Source: Flavobacterium sp. A45 (GTDB taxonomy: Bacteria; Bacteroidota; Bacteroidia; Flavobacteriales; Flavobacteriaceae). Taken from it: a stretch of DNA of 64,000 nucleotides. This document shows, in pieces, positions 52,087-60,143 of this stretch; position 1 is the first letter of the stretch; every line of letters starts with the position of its first letter. The stretch spans positions 1 to 64,000 of the forward strand of contig NZ_MUNX01000099.1 of assembly GCF_002001005.1 (NCBI RefSeq), read 5' to 3'. Below the pieces are notes generated by a model. That model did no database searches and was not told where the DNA came from. It worked only from the letters and a program-made list of their open reading frames with translations. A program made the translations under genes and the position numbers.

Positions 52087-52778
52087 TATGGAATAAATTT
52101 AGCCTGATTCAACATCCAGATATAAATTTTATCTTCTCTAAAATAGCGCTCGACACTGCCGTGATCTCCACCTTTATCAATGGTAAAAGTTAGATTGGCA
52201 TTGGGATTGCAGGTTTTAATGGCTTTGACCATTTTTCTGGATTCTGATAATGGAACTATATAATCTCTGTTTCCGTGAATAACCCACAAAGGAACTGTTG
52301 CCAAGTTGCAGGCATCTTTTGTGTTTCCGCCTCCACAAATGGCGACTGCCGCGGTGACTTTATCGGGATATTTGCCCGCAAAATCAAAAGTACCGTATCC
52401 GCCTAAGCTCATTCCGCATACATAAACTCTCGATAAATCAGTGTTGTAATTGTTTTGCACATATTCCAAAAGTTTTAAGAGCTTGTCTGGATCCCAAGCA
52501 CCGTTAGCTACCTGAGGAGCAATAACGATTGCTGGTATTTCTTTTCCTCTCTCGATGGCTCGAATTACGCCGTAACGTTTTACTCGATCCAAATTAGTGC
52601 CTGAGAGGCTCTTCCCGTGAAGGAATAAAATGATAGGCGCTTTTTTGTCCAATACGTCCTGACTAGGCAAATTAATCCAGAAAGGGTATTCGGTTTGGTC
52701 TGTAATTGCTTTTAGTTGCGCTTGTGCAGTAGGAATGCCACAAAGCATAAGTAGGTAAAGTAAAATGTAAAATCGCAT
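52086..52778 (-). CDS. Exported alpha/beta hydrolase (esterase, feruloyl-esterase/PHB-depolymerase-like)
   Basis: A 230-residue secreted hydrolase. A signal peptide (MRFYILLYLLMLCGIPTAQAQ) precedes the fold: ILFLHGKSLSGTN (oxyanion), VYVCGMSLGGYGTFDFAGKYP with the GxSxG nucleophile, WVIHGNRDYIVP with the acidic residue and a catalytic His in KGGDHGSVERYF. The AICGGG loop is typical of prolyl-oligopeptidase-like esterases. The substrate may be a polysaccharide ester or polyester; neighbours give no clue. It is a single minus-strand gene convergent with hisS, with a long repeat-rich spacer upstream. Confidence 0.88.
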   Translation of the reverse strand: MRFYILLYLLMLCGIPTAQAQLKAITDQTEYPFWINLPSQDVLDKKAPIILFLHGKSLSGTNLDRVKRYGVIRAIERGKEIPAIVIAPQVANGAWDPDKLLKLLEYVQNNYNTDLSRVYVCGMSLGGYGTFDFAGKYPDKVTAAVAICGGGNTKDACNLATVPLWVIHGNRDYIVPLSESRKMVKAIKTCNPNANLTFTIDKGGDHGSVERYFREDKIYIWMLNQAKFIP

Positions 52779-52846
52779 TAGTTTGGGGGTAATGTTTTGA
52801 AATGGGTTCGCAAAATACCTTTTTATAATTAAAAGGGGAAACTTTT

Positions 52847-53149
52847 TTTAGCCCAATATCATTAATTTAAGGATTTCTCTCTAAATTTTTTAAAATCTAG
52901 CTCTCGCAAAGACGCGAAGACGCAAAGAAATCGGTTCTGAATTTTGCGCCTTTGTGAGAACAATTAAAGCTTAACTTAATGATATTGTCCTTTAGCCCAA
53001 TGTCATTAAGTTTAAGGATTACTATTTTTATTTTCACGCAGATTTCGCAGATTTACGCAGAAAAAAAAGTAAAAAATCTGCCGAATCTGCTGAATCTGCG
53101 TGCTGTTTTTTTTTAATTTTTCCCTTAACTTAATGATATTGCCCTTTAG
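52847..53149. repeat. Compound pair of TIR-bounded hairpin elements
   Basis: Four copies of a terminal motif (CAATRTCATTAAGTTTAAGG, read inward) lie at 52852-52872, 52970-52987 (minus), 52996-53017 and 53122-53142 (minus). They bound two short units, each enclosing one imperfect hairpin: the first of 8-bp units, the second of 9-bp units. The layout resembles miniature inverted-repeat elements. No transposase is present and target duplications were not evident. Confidence 0.55.
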
Positions 53150-53216
53150 CCCCGGTAGAAGTGAAAATCCTTCTAAGCTGGTGTTCAGCTTAGAAGATTG
53201 CAACGGATGGCGGGAC
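53147..53216 (+). ncRNA. Structured repeat element D (single-arm type)
   Basis: CCCTTTAGCCCCGGTAGAAG starts the copy, then GTGAAAATCC, a perfect 10-bp hairpin TTCTAAGCTG/CAGCTTAGAA, GATTGCAAC, and GGATGGCGGGA. CCCG (53151-53154) pairs with CGGG (53211-53214). GT pairs with AC beside the loop where copy A has AC with GT. It abuts the compound repeat and shares its first bases (TTTAGCCC) with it. Confidence 0.55.
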
Positions 53217-53453
53217 AAATGTCTCTTAAAAATTCCAAATCTTTCTGCTCCAAAAAAATATTATCGAATGTAACTGGCGTGAACTACGGATAGTCCTATT
53301 GCCTTAAAACGTTGTTGATAAGTCATTTATTTGGTTTTAAAAAGCGAAATAGTGTGAATAATACAATACTTGATGAGAATTGTATAATATTTCTTGAGGA
53401 TAATAAAATCACCTTTGTTGAATGAAATCATATAATTCCTAAAACAAAATAAA

Positions 53454-55217
53454 ATGAAAGCTAAAATTTTACTATTCACCTTTGCGATACTATGTATTGC
53501 ATTAATTACCGGATGCGAAAATGACGATTTTAAAGAAGTCGTTGGAGTATGTCCGATAGTGGAATCTACAACTCCTTTGAGCAACGCATTAGATGTTCCG
53601 TTAGGACAAGTTATTACCGTTACGTTCAACGAGGAAATGGATCCAAGTTCGATTACTTCAACCTCATTTACGGTAGTTGGAGCTGCACCCATAGCGGGAA
53701 CGGTTACTTATGCAGACAGGACTGCCTCATTCACGCCAACACTTCCACTAGCGGAAAATACCACTTATACTGCTAGAGTTACTACAAAAGTAAAAGACTT
53801 AGTGGGTAATTTTTTGCAGGTTGAGCATGTATGGGCATTTTCAACAGGTACGCTTTTGAGACCTGTAGTGCTTACAACGGATCCAATTAATAATGCCATA
53901 GCTGTGAAGTTTGATAAAACAATATCGGCGACATTCAATATGGTAATGAATCCATCAACATTAAACGGCAGCACTTTTAAAGTGAATCAAGGGGTTGACG
54001 TTGTGGCGGGAACAATTTCCTACACGGGTTCAACAGTATCTTTTGTTCCAACAAATCCTTTAGTAGCCAATAAAATCTATACGGTAACTATAACTACTGG
54101 TGCTAAGAATTCACTGAATACTGCAATGGTTGCAGATTATGTATGGAATTTCACAACAGATATTGTGCCAACAGTAGCTGTAACAGATCCACTTAATAAT
54201 GCCATTAATGTTGCCTTAAATCAAACAGTAACTGCTGATTTTAGTACTATAATGGATGCTTCTACAATCAATGCGACCACATTTACTTTGAAACAGGGGA
54301 CAACAACAATTACAGGAACGGTTTCTTATTCAGGTACTACAGCTTCCTTTAATCCAACAAATTCATTGGTGATTGGGAAAGTTTATACAGCAACAATTAC
54401 AAATGGAGCAAAAAACGCAGTTGGGACAGCATTGGCTAGTGACTATGTTTGGGAATTTACAACTATACTGGCTCCTCCTGCAGCAATAATTATTGATCTT
54501 GGTACTGCAGCTATGTTTGGTACTTTTGGTGGAAATGCCGGGGTAACAAACCAAGGGTTAAACACAGTGATAAACAATGGAAGCATCGGGACGACTGCAG
54601 CTTCTACCCTTATTACAGGATTTCATGATGGTCTAGTAATTTACACTGAAACTCCTCTAAATGTAGGGAACGTGACAGGTGATATATTTACTGCACCTCC
54701 TGCTCCAGGGACAGCCACTTCATTTGCTGTAGCACAACAAGCATTGCTTGATGCTAATGCAGCCTATTTAAGTATTTCACCTGCATCAAAACCAGGTGGT
54801 TCAGATCCGAATGCTGGAGAATTAGGAGGATTGACATTAGCTCCGGGAGTTTATAAATCAGCAAGCGGTACTTTCAAAATCAGCAATGGTGATCTGACGC
54901 TTGATGCGCAAGGTGACCCAAATGCTACTTGGATTTTCCAAACTGCTTCAGGACTTACGGTTGGAATTGCAGGTCCTACAGGTGCCAAAAGTGTAATATT
55001 GATAAACGGCGGATTAGCTAATAATGTGTTTTGGTATGTAGGTAGTGCAGCTACTATCAACAGTGCTGGTGGCGGAACGATGGTCGGAAATATTATTGCC
55101 AATTCGGGTGTTACTTTTTCTACCGCCGGAAATGCAGCCCAAACGGTACTCAACGGAAGAGCAATATCTTTAGTCTCCTCTGTGACCATGGTAAATACAA
55201 CCATTAATGTACCATAA
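53454..55217 (+). CDS. Ice-binding-like (DUF3494) lipoprotein with three Ig-like repeats
   Basis: A 587-residue exported lipoprotein (lipobox ITGC, C21). After the anchor come three bacterial Ig-like domains of the SbsA/Big_5 type (about 35-130, 137-233, 235-330), each with the pattern STTPLSNALDVPLGQVITVTF / MDPSSI / YTATITNGAK / DYVWEFTT. The C-terminal 240 residues are a DUF3494 ice-binding beta-helix: LGTAAMFGTFGGNAGVTNQG, the TGDIFTAPPAPGTATSFAVAQ segment and LTLDAQGDPNATWIFQTASGLTVG (in parts), ending with repeated GGTMVGNIIANSGVTF. Such proteins bind ice surfaces or act as adhesins in cold-adapted microbes. It is followed 78 bp later by an OmpA-family gene, likely one transcript. Confidence 0.92.
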   Translation: MKAKILLFTFAILCIALITGCENDDFKEVVGVCPIVESTTPLSNALDVPLGQVITVTFNEEMDPSSITSTSFTVVGAAPIAGTVTYADRTASFTPTLPLAENTTYTARVTTKVKDLVGNFLQVEHVWAFSTGTLLRPVVLTTDPINNAIAVKFDKTISATFNMVMNPSTLNGSTFKVNQGVDVVAGTISYTGSTVSFVPTNPLVANKIYTVTITTGAKNSLNTAMVADYVWNFTTDIVPTVAVTDPLNNAINVALNQTVTADFSTIMDASTINATTFTLKQGTTTITGTVSYSGTTASFNPTNSLVIGKVYTATITNGAKNAVGTALASDYVWEFTTILAPPAAIIIDLGTAAMFGTFGGNAGVTNQGLNTVINNGSIGTTAASTLITGFHDGLVIYTETPLNVGNVTGDIFTAPPAPGTATSFAVAQQALLDANAAYLSISPASKPGGSDPNAGELGGLTLAPGVYKSASGTFKISNGDLTLDAQGDPNATWIFQTASGLTVGIAGPTGAKSVILINGGLANNVFWYVGSAATINSAGGGTMVGNIIANSGVTFSTAGNAAQTVLNGRAISLVSSVTMVNTTINVP

Positions 55218-55295
55218 AACAACACTGCTAAATAGTATATCCCGTTTTCGGACGGGATTCTTCTCAATAAAAAATAACATCTAAATAGAAAAAAA

Positions 55296-57317
55296 ATGAA
55301 AACTAAAATTAGTTTTAAAACGGAATCATATACAACGTGGATTTCAGAGAATTTTCTCTTAAACACCCTTTTCTTATTGACTTTGTTGTGCTTAAGTGCT
55401 CAAACAAAGCTTCAGGCGCAAGAGGTTAATTACACAAAACCTACTTGGTATTTTGGTGTTGCAGCAGCCACCAACTATAGTTTTTACCGTGGCTCAACAC
55501 ATCAGCTTAATTCGAGTTTAACTCCTCCGGTTACTTTTCATAATGGAGAAGGAGCAGGGCTTTATTTGGCACCGGTTATTGAATATTATAAACCGAATAC
55601 AATATTGGGATTTATGTTTCAGGCAGGTTATGACAGCAGAAAAGGATCGTTTGATCAGAAAACCACTCCTTGTAATTGCCCCGCAGATTTATCTACAGAA
55701 TTAAGTTATATTACGGTAGAGCCTAGTATTCGTATTGCACCATTTAAATCTAATTTTTATATATACGGAGGTCCACGTTTGGCTTTCAATGTGGATAAAT
55801 CATTTAAATATCAGTTAGGAATTAATCCTGCTTATCCCAATCAAGAGGCAACGCCTGAGGTAAGAGGTGATTTTGACAATGTTGACCAAACGCTTATTTC
55901 TATGCAAGTTGGAGCAGGGTTTGATATTCCGTTATCCTCGCAAAAACATAAAACACAATTTCTTTTGTCTCCGTTTGTGAATTTTCAACCTTATTTTGGA
56001 CAACATCCCCGCTCAACCGAGACTTGGAGTTTAAGCACTCTTAGAGTTGGTATGGCACTTAAATTTGGACAAGGAAGTAAAACGGAAACTCCGGAAGTGG
56101 AAACATCTCAAGTTCAGTTTTCGGTATATGCACCTAAGAATATTCCGGGAGAACGTAACGTAAGAGAGGTATTTCCATTACGGAATTATGTTTTTTATGA
56201 TCTTGAATCGAATAAAATACCAAGTCGTTACAAATTATTACAAAAAGAGAATGTAAAAGATTTCAATGAAGATCAGATAGGAGGAGTTACGGCTTCTGTG
56301 AATCCTTCAGGTCGTTCCACACGACAAATGACGGTTTATTATAATGTAATCAATATTCTTGGGAATCGAATGGTAAAAAATCCTTCAGCGACTATTACGC
56401 TTGTTGGTTCTTCAGAAAAAGGATCAGAAGATGGTGTTGTGATGGCTGAATCTATCAAAACTTATTTGGTTGATGTATTCGGAATAAAATCGGCAAGAAT
56501 AACTACGAAAGGGCAGTTAAAACCCAATATTCCATCTGAACAAGCTGGAGGGACAAAAGAATTGGAATTACTTCGCGAGGGGGATCGTAGAGTTTCCATC
56601 GAAAGTAATTCACCTGAATTATTGATGGAATTTCAAAGCGGTCCAGATGCTCCATTAAAACCATTAGAGTTTGTGACTGTTCAGGAAGCGCCTATAGACA
56701 GTTATGTTACTATTGATGCGACAGGTGCAGGACAAGCGTATTCTTCATGGTCTTTGGAAACTACTGATCCAGACGGACAAATGAAAACTTTTGGCCCTTA
56801 TACTCAAGAAAAAGTAAGCATTCCTGGTAAAAGTATTATGGGAACTCGTGCTGAAGGAGATTATAAAGTAAAAATGATTGGAAAAACAAAAAGCGGCAAA
56901 ATTGAAGAAAAAGTAACCACTACTCACATGGTGCTTTGGACACCGTCTAAAACAGAAGAAGGACTTAGGTATAGCATAATTTTTGAATTTAATAAATCAA
57001 AAGCAATTGCTATGTATGAAAAATATTTGAGAGAAGTCGTTACGCCTAAAATACCTAAAAACGGTGTAGTTATCATTCATGGTCATACCGACATCATTGG
57101 TGAAGAGTCTTATAATTTGAATTTATCTTTGGACAGAGCCAATGAAGTAAAGAACATTATGGAAAAGGCATTGTCTGATTCAGGCAGAAGAGATGTGAAA
57201 TTTGAAGTTCATGGTTTTGGTGAAGACGAAAGTACGTCCCCTTTTGAAAATAAACTTCCTGAAGAGCGTTTTTACAACCGTACCGTGATAATCGACATTA
57301 TTCCTGCTGCTAAATAA
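55296..57317 (+). CDS. OmpA-family outer-membrane protein
   Basis: A 673-residue outer-membrane protein. After a long N-terminal signal (cleavage near QAQ at about 42) comes an N-terminal barrel-like region (about 45-260) with strands such as PTWYFGVAAATNYSFYRG and VEPSIRIAPFKSNFYIYGGPRLAFNV. A long middle part of unclear fold follows. The C-terminal OmpA peptidoglycan-binding domain (about 560-670) has the motif GVVIIHGHTDIIGEESYNLNLSLDRANEVKNIM (in parts) and NRTVIIDIIP. It follows the ice-binding lipoprotein and may help hold or present it at the cell surface. A terminator lies downstream at 57356. Confidence 0.85.
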   Translation: MKTKISFKTESYTTWISENFLLNTLFLLTLLCLSAQTKLQAQEVNYTKPTWYFGVAAATNYSFYRGSTHQLNSSLTPPVTFHNGEGAGLYLAPVIEYYKPNTILGFMFQAGYDSRKGSFDQKTTPCNCPADLSTELSYITVEPSIRIAPFKSNFYIYGGPRLAFNVDKSFKYQLGINPAYPNQEATPEVRGDFDNVDQTLISMQVGAGFDIPLSSQKHKTQFLLSPFVNFQPYFGQHPRSTETWSLSTLRVGMALKFGQGSKTETPEVETSQVQFSVYAPKNIPGERNVREVFPLRNYVFYDLESNKIPSRYKLLQKENVKDFNEDQIGGVTASVNPSGRSTRQMTVYYNVINILGNRMVKNPSATITLVGSSEKGSEDGVVMAESIKTYLVDVFGIKSARITTKGQLKPNIPSEQAGGTKELELLREGDRRVSIESNSPELLMEFQSGPDAPLKPLEFVTVQEAPIDSYVTIDATGAGQAYSSWSLETTDPDGQMKTFGPYTQEKVSIPGKSIMGTRAEGDYKVKMIGKTKSGKIEEKVTTTHMVLWTPSKTEEGLRYSIIFEFNKSKAIAMYEKYLREVVTPKIPKNGVVIIHGHTDIIGEESYNLNLSLDRANEVKNIMEKALSDSGRRDVKFEVHGFGEDESTSPFENKLPEERFYNRTVIIDIIPAAK

Positions 57318-57355
57318 AAAGTGTAATTTGGTTGTGATCTCTTTTAGAGTATGAG

Positions 57356-57385
57356 AAGACAGGAACTTAAAGGCCTGTCTTTTTG
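57356..57385 (+). terminator. Terminator of the OmpA-family gene
   Basis: AAGACAGG / CCTGTCTT around a 10-nt loop is followed by a T-run, 39 bp after the stop. Confidence 0.85.
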
Positions 57386-57401
57386 TTTAGAAGTAATAAA
57401 C

Positions 57402-57483
57402 AAACCCTTAAATAATTGATGTTTAAGGGTTTGTTTTTTGTAGCGAAGAATGGAGTTGAACCCGTGACCTCAGGGTTATGAAT
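57402..57483 (-). repeat. Left end of tRNA-flanked island: truncated tRNA-Met 3' portion plus terminator
   Basis: This stretch repeats 60106-60186 with about five differences over 82 bp: terminator hairpin AAACCCTTAAA.../...TTTAAGGGTTT, then the 3' half of tRNA-Met up to the anticodon loop (GGAGTTGAACCC onward, ending TTATGAAT). The last 32 bp (57452-57483) are identical to the intact gene. Beyond, similarity stops abruptly. It is an attachment-site duplicate, not a functional tRNA. Confidence 0.88.
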
Positions 57484-57640
57484 ATCTAATTCAGATTTTT
57501 TTTTTATTTTTTGAGGTATTGATTTATAAATGTTTTTTGTGAAAATTGGCTTTTCGATATTTTTTGACTTTTTCTCACTCTCCTTTTGTAGATGATTAAT
57601 CTAAATTCAGTTTGAAAATAGCTATATTAAAATGTCTTGT

Positions 57641-57739
57641 TTAACATGATATTTATAACGTGTTAACTTTTTTTACTTTTTCTAACATGAGAATTTTAAC
57701 ATGTTAAGTTTTTTTAGTTTTTTTTACATGATACTAACA
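57641..57739. repeat. Iterated TAACATG motifs near the left island end
   Basis: TTAACATG (57641), CGTGTTAAC (57659), CTAACATG (57682), the palindrome TTAACATGTTAA (57696), and an ACATG/CTAACAT pair (57726-57739) recur at 14-25 bp spacing in both orientations within 100 bp. They lie between the truncated tRNA copy and the Fic gene 3' end. Confidence 0.45.
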
Positions 57740-57760
57740 TCTTGTTGATTTTTTTTTTAA

Positions 57761-58855
57761 TTATTTGAACTTAAACTGCTGCGGAGCATTGTGCAGAAAG
57801 TCATATAAGGCTGTATTAATATAGAAATTTTCTTTTCCTATTTTATGTAATGTTACTAATTCTAGTTGTATAAGTTGTTCTAGATATTTTGAAGCTGTTT
57901 GTCTTGTAATATCCAAATCGTGCACTAGAAAATCAATCTTAGTATAAGGATGTTTAAATAAATTATTAATTAAATCTTGAGAATATATTTTTGGTAAATT
58001 GGTTCGAATTTTTTGTTTGTAATCCATCATTAGCTTTTTAATTCCCCTGATTATACCAGTAGTTTGATTAGATGTTTGTTCTACAGCTTCAAGCATAAAT
58101 AAAATCCATGGCTCCCAATTTTGAGTAATTCTGGTTTCTTGTAATAAGTGATAATAACTTCCTTTGTTTTGATTTATATATCTGCTTAAATAAAGGATAG
58201 GTAAGTGTAATAGATCTTCTTTTACTAGATATAAAATATTAATTATTCTTCCAGTTCTACCGTTTCCATCATAGAATGGGTGAATACTTTCAAACTGATG
58301 ATGTATAATTGCCATTTTCACTAATGGATCAATATCAGTTAAACTATCATCATTCATAAAGTTTTCTAAATTACTCATCAACGAAACAATTTCATTATGG
58401 CTTTGTGGTGGAGTATAAACAGTTTCGCCAGTTTCACCGTTTTTAAGTGCAGTACCCGGAAGTTTTCTAAAACCTGATTTGGTTTCTTCAAGTATACTTT
58501 GTATCTCTATAATTTGATTGCAAGTAATAAGTCGTTTTTCACGTACAATACTAAATCCTTCCTTTAAAGCTGAAGCATAATTATAAACTTCTTTGGCTGC
58601 TGAACTAGCAAATTGCTGTGCTATATTGTCACTACTGAATAATTCATCGTGTGTTGTAATGATATTTTCAATAGCCGAACTATCCTTTGCTTCTTGTAGA
58701 GAAAGTGTATTTAAGACAATAACTTCATTTGGAATAGTTTCAGCAACTCCGTTAAGTTCAGCAAGTGCTTTGTGTGCCAATGCTAATTTTTTAAGCACTA
58801 CCTTACTTTCTACTTCGTGTTGTAAAGGCAATGATGGAAGGGAATATTGGCTCAT
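57761..58855 (-). CDS. Fic-domain protein with N-terminal inhibitory motif
   Basis: A 364-residue Fic AMP-transferase, which would AMPylate or otherwise modify target proteins. The inhibitory helix motif SxxxEN is at 59-64 (SSAIEN) before the Fic core, so it is a class II self-inhibited Fic. The catalytic motif is HPFYDGNGRTGR (192-203), fully consensus. A C-terminal winged-helix (about 300-345; IDFLVHDLDITRQTASKYLEQL) would bind DNA, so it could also regulate transcription. Targets are unknown. It sits alone on the minus strand within the tRNA-Met island, divergent from the Mrr-like nuclease gene. It may have been acquired horizontally; its AT content looks higher than in core genes. Confidence 0.95.
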   Translation of the reverse strand: MSQYSLPSLPLQHEVESKVVLKKLALAHKALAELNGVAETIPNEVIVLNTLSLQEAKDSSAIENIITTHDELFSSDNIAQQFASSAAKEVYNYASALKEGFSIVREKRLITCNQIIEIQSILEETKSGFRKLPGTALKNGETGETVYTPPQSHNEIVSLMSNLENFMNDDSLTDIDPLVKMAIIHHQFESIHPFYDGNGRTGRIINILYLVKEDLLHLPILYLSRYINQNKGSYYHLLQETRITQNWEPWILFMLEAVEQTSNQTTGIIRGIKKLMMDYKQKIRTNLPKIYSQDLINNLFKHPYTKIDFLVHDLDITRQTASKYLEQLIQLELVTLHKIGKENFYINTALYDFLHNAPQQFKFK

Positions 58856-59170
58856 TTGTTTTAATTTTATATTATGGATTTTAAGCTTGATTGATTTGTT
58901 AATATTGTTATAATCAACTTTTAAAACATATTTATTTAGAGTTGTAAATCTAAGTAATTTTTATAATATCGGTTTTACCATAGAAGTTCTTCCATTAGAA
59001 ATAATGAAATTTTATTATTTTGTTTTGAAATAAAAAAGAATGAGATAAATATTTTCAAAATAGAAGCTATTCGTAATCATAATACAAATTAAATAGTACC
59101 TACTATTACAATTGCATTGTGTTTTACATTGTAAATTTAATAACTCTTAAGTTTTAAATCTGTAAGTATT
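58856..59170. other. Divergent spacer between the Fic and Mrr-like genes
   Basis: I see no gene here. It is very AT-rich and contains no clear TAnnTTTG box; both promoters must lie in it. No repeat is obvious. Confidence 0.6.
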
Positions 59171-60013
59171 ATGTATCCCGATTCAATAAATCCGAAATAC
59201 ACATTTGATAATGCGCATAATAGTAAATGTGTTTATTGCAATGAGCAACTTTCTATTCAAAAAATTGATAAGATTTTAAATGTTTCTTTAGCTGATATTG
59301 AAAGACGTTTCTATGGACATAGAATAAAAATGGAGAATATTCATGGTGATTTTACTAAGAATTACTTTAAGATTATTTCCGAATTAATGTATGAGAGTAC
59401 TATTCTAGGAATTTGTTTGACTTGTGGATGGTGGAAAATTTCAGAAAAGTACTGGATAGGAGCAGAGTACCAAATGTGGGATGTTTTTTTTAGTTTAAAT
59501 GGAACGTTGAGAAATCTGGATTTAAATAAATCTGATTTACCCTTATCTGAAATAAGGTCTTATTTGGTTAGGAATTATGAAAAAAGATATAATATTAATC
59601 CCAGACTTTTTGAAGAATTAGTAGCTGATGTATATAGTGATTTTGGTTATCAAAGTATTTGCACTGGATACACAAATGATGGAGGGATTGATGTAATTCT
59701 ATTAAAAAAGAATTCAGTAATCGGTGTGCAAGTTAAAAGATCAAAGAATAAAATTAAAGTGGAGCAGATACGATCTTTACTAGGCTCAATGATAATTAAT
59801 CAATACAAAGCAGGTATGTTTGTTTGTACTTCCGATTTCCAAAAAGGTGCATACTCTATAGCCAAGCGATTTTCTATAGAACTTATAAATGGAAATAAAT
59901 TTTACGATCAGTTAAGAGATGCTCAGGTGATACGGAATCAATTATCTACAATTGATTTGACTAGCGTTAAAAATTTGTATTATGAAGATTGTTATCCAAT
60001 GAATAGTTTGTAG
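59171..60013 (+). CDS. Mrr-type restriction endonuclease with N-terminal zinc-ribbon cysteines
   Basis: A 280-residue protein whose C-terminal third has the Mrr_cat PD-(D/E)xK nuclease pattern: FEELVADVYSDFGYQS, then GGIDVILLKK with D174, and GVQVKRSKNKI with Q187 and K189. The N-terminal 110 residues carry two CxxC pairs (C20/C23 in CVYC and C82/C85 in CLTC), likely a zinc-binding treble. Mrr-type enzymes cut methylated or foreign DNA, or act in other defence roles. No adjacent methyltransferase exists, so a modification-dependent or otherwise targeted activity is likelier than a classical pair. Island context and the divergent Fic gene support an accessory or defence role. Confidence 0.9.
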   Translation: MYPDSINPKYTFDNAHNSKCVYCNEQLSIQKIDKILNVSLADIERRFYGHRIKMENIHGDFTKNYFKIISELMYESTILGICLTCGWWKISEKYWIGAEYQMWDVFFSLNGTLRNLDLNKSDLPLSEIRSYLVRNYEKRYNINPRLFEELVADVYSDFGYQSICTGYTNDGGIDVILLKKNSVIGVQVKRSKNKIKVEQIRSLLGSMIINQYKAGMFVCTSDFQKGAYSIAKRFSIELINGNKFYDQLRDAQVIRNQLSTIDLTSVKNLYYEDCYPMNSL

Positions 60014-60105
60014 ATTATTGCAAATGCTTAATGTGTGATAAGTCACTCCTTTTCGTGACTCCTGTGAGTGGTAGTTAGATGTTTCTGAAACATAATTTCA
60101 ATAAA

Positions 60106-60136
60106 AAACCCTTAAACAATTGATGTTTAAGGGTTT
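60106..60136 (-). terminator. tRNA-Met terminator
   Basis: AAACCCTTAAAC / GTTTAAGGGTTT around a short loop lies just past the tRNA 3' end. The same hairpin is duplicated at the left island end. Confidence 0.85.
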
Positions 60137-60143
60137 GTTCTTG

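Larger units (their letters stand above)
52779..53453. other. 675-bp repeat-rich spacer
   Basis: No gene is supported. In order: a left TIR (52847-52872), a hairpin of GCAAAGAC-type 8-bp units (about 52903-52957), an inner TIR pair (52970-53017), a hairpin of GCAGATTTC-type 9-bp units (about 53035-53103), a right TIR (53122-53149) and structured element D (53147-53216). The remaining 240 bp before the ice-binding gene are AT-rich and featureless. Confidence 0.7.
57318..57760. other. Spacer with terminator, left att site and iterated motifs
   Basis: It holds the OmpA-gene terminator (57356-57385), the truncated tRNA-Met copy (57402-57483) and a cluster of TAACATG-like motifs (57641-57739). 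No gene is supported. It is the left end of the tRNA-flanked island. Confidence 0.75.

Noticed and set aside
53012-53218. A 68-codon minus-strand reading frame
   Set aside because: It runs across the hairpin and element D repeats, has no family resemblance and is explained by the repeat sequence.
57440-57483. A second tRNA-Met gene
   Set aside because: Only the 3' half is present; the 5' acceptor strand and D-arm are missing and similarity stops at the anticodon loop, so it is an integration scar.
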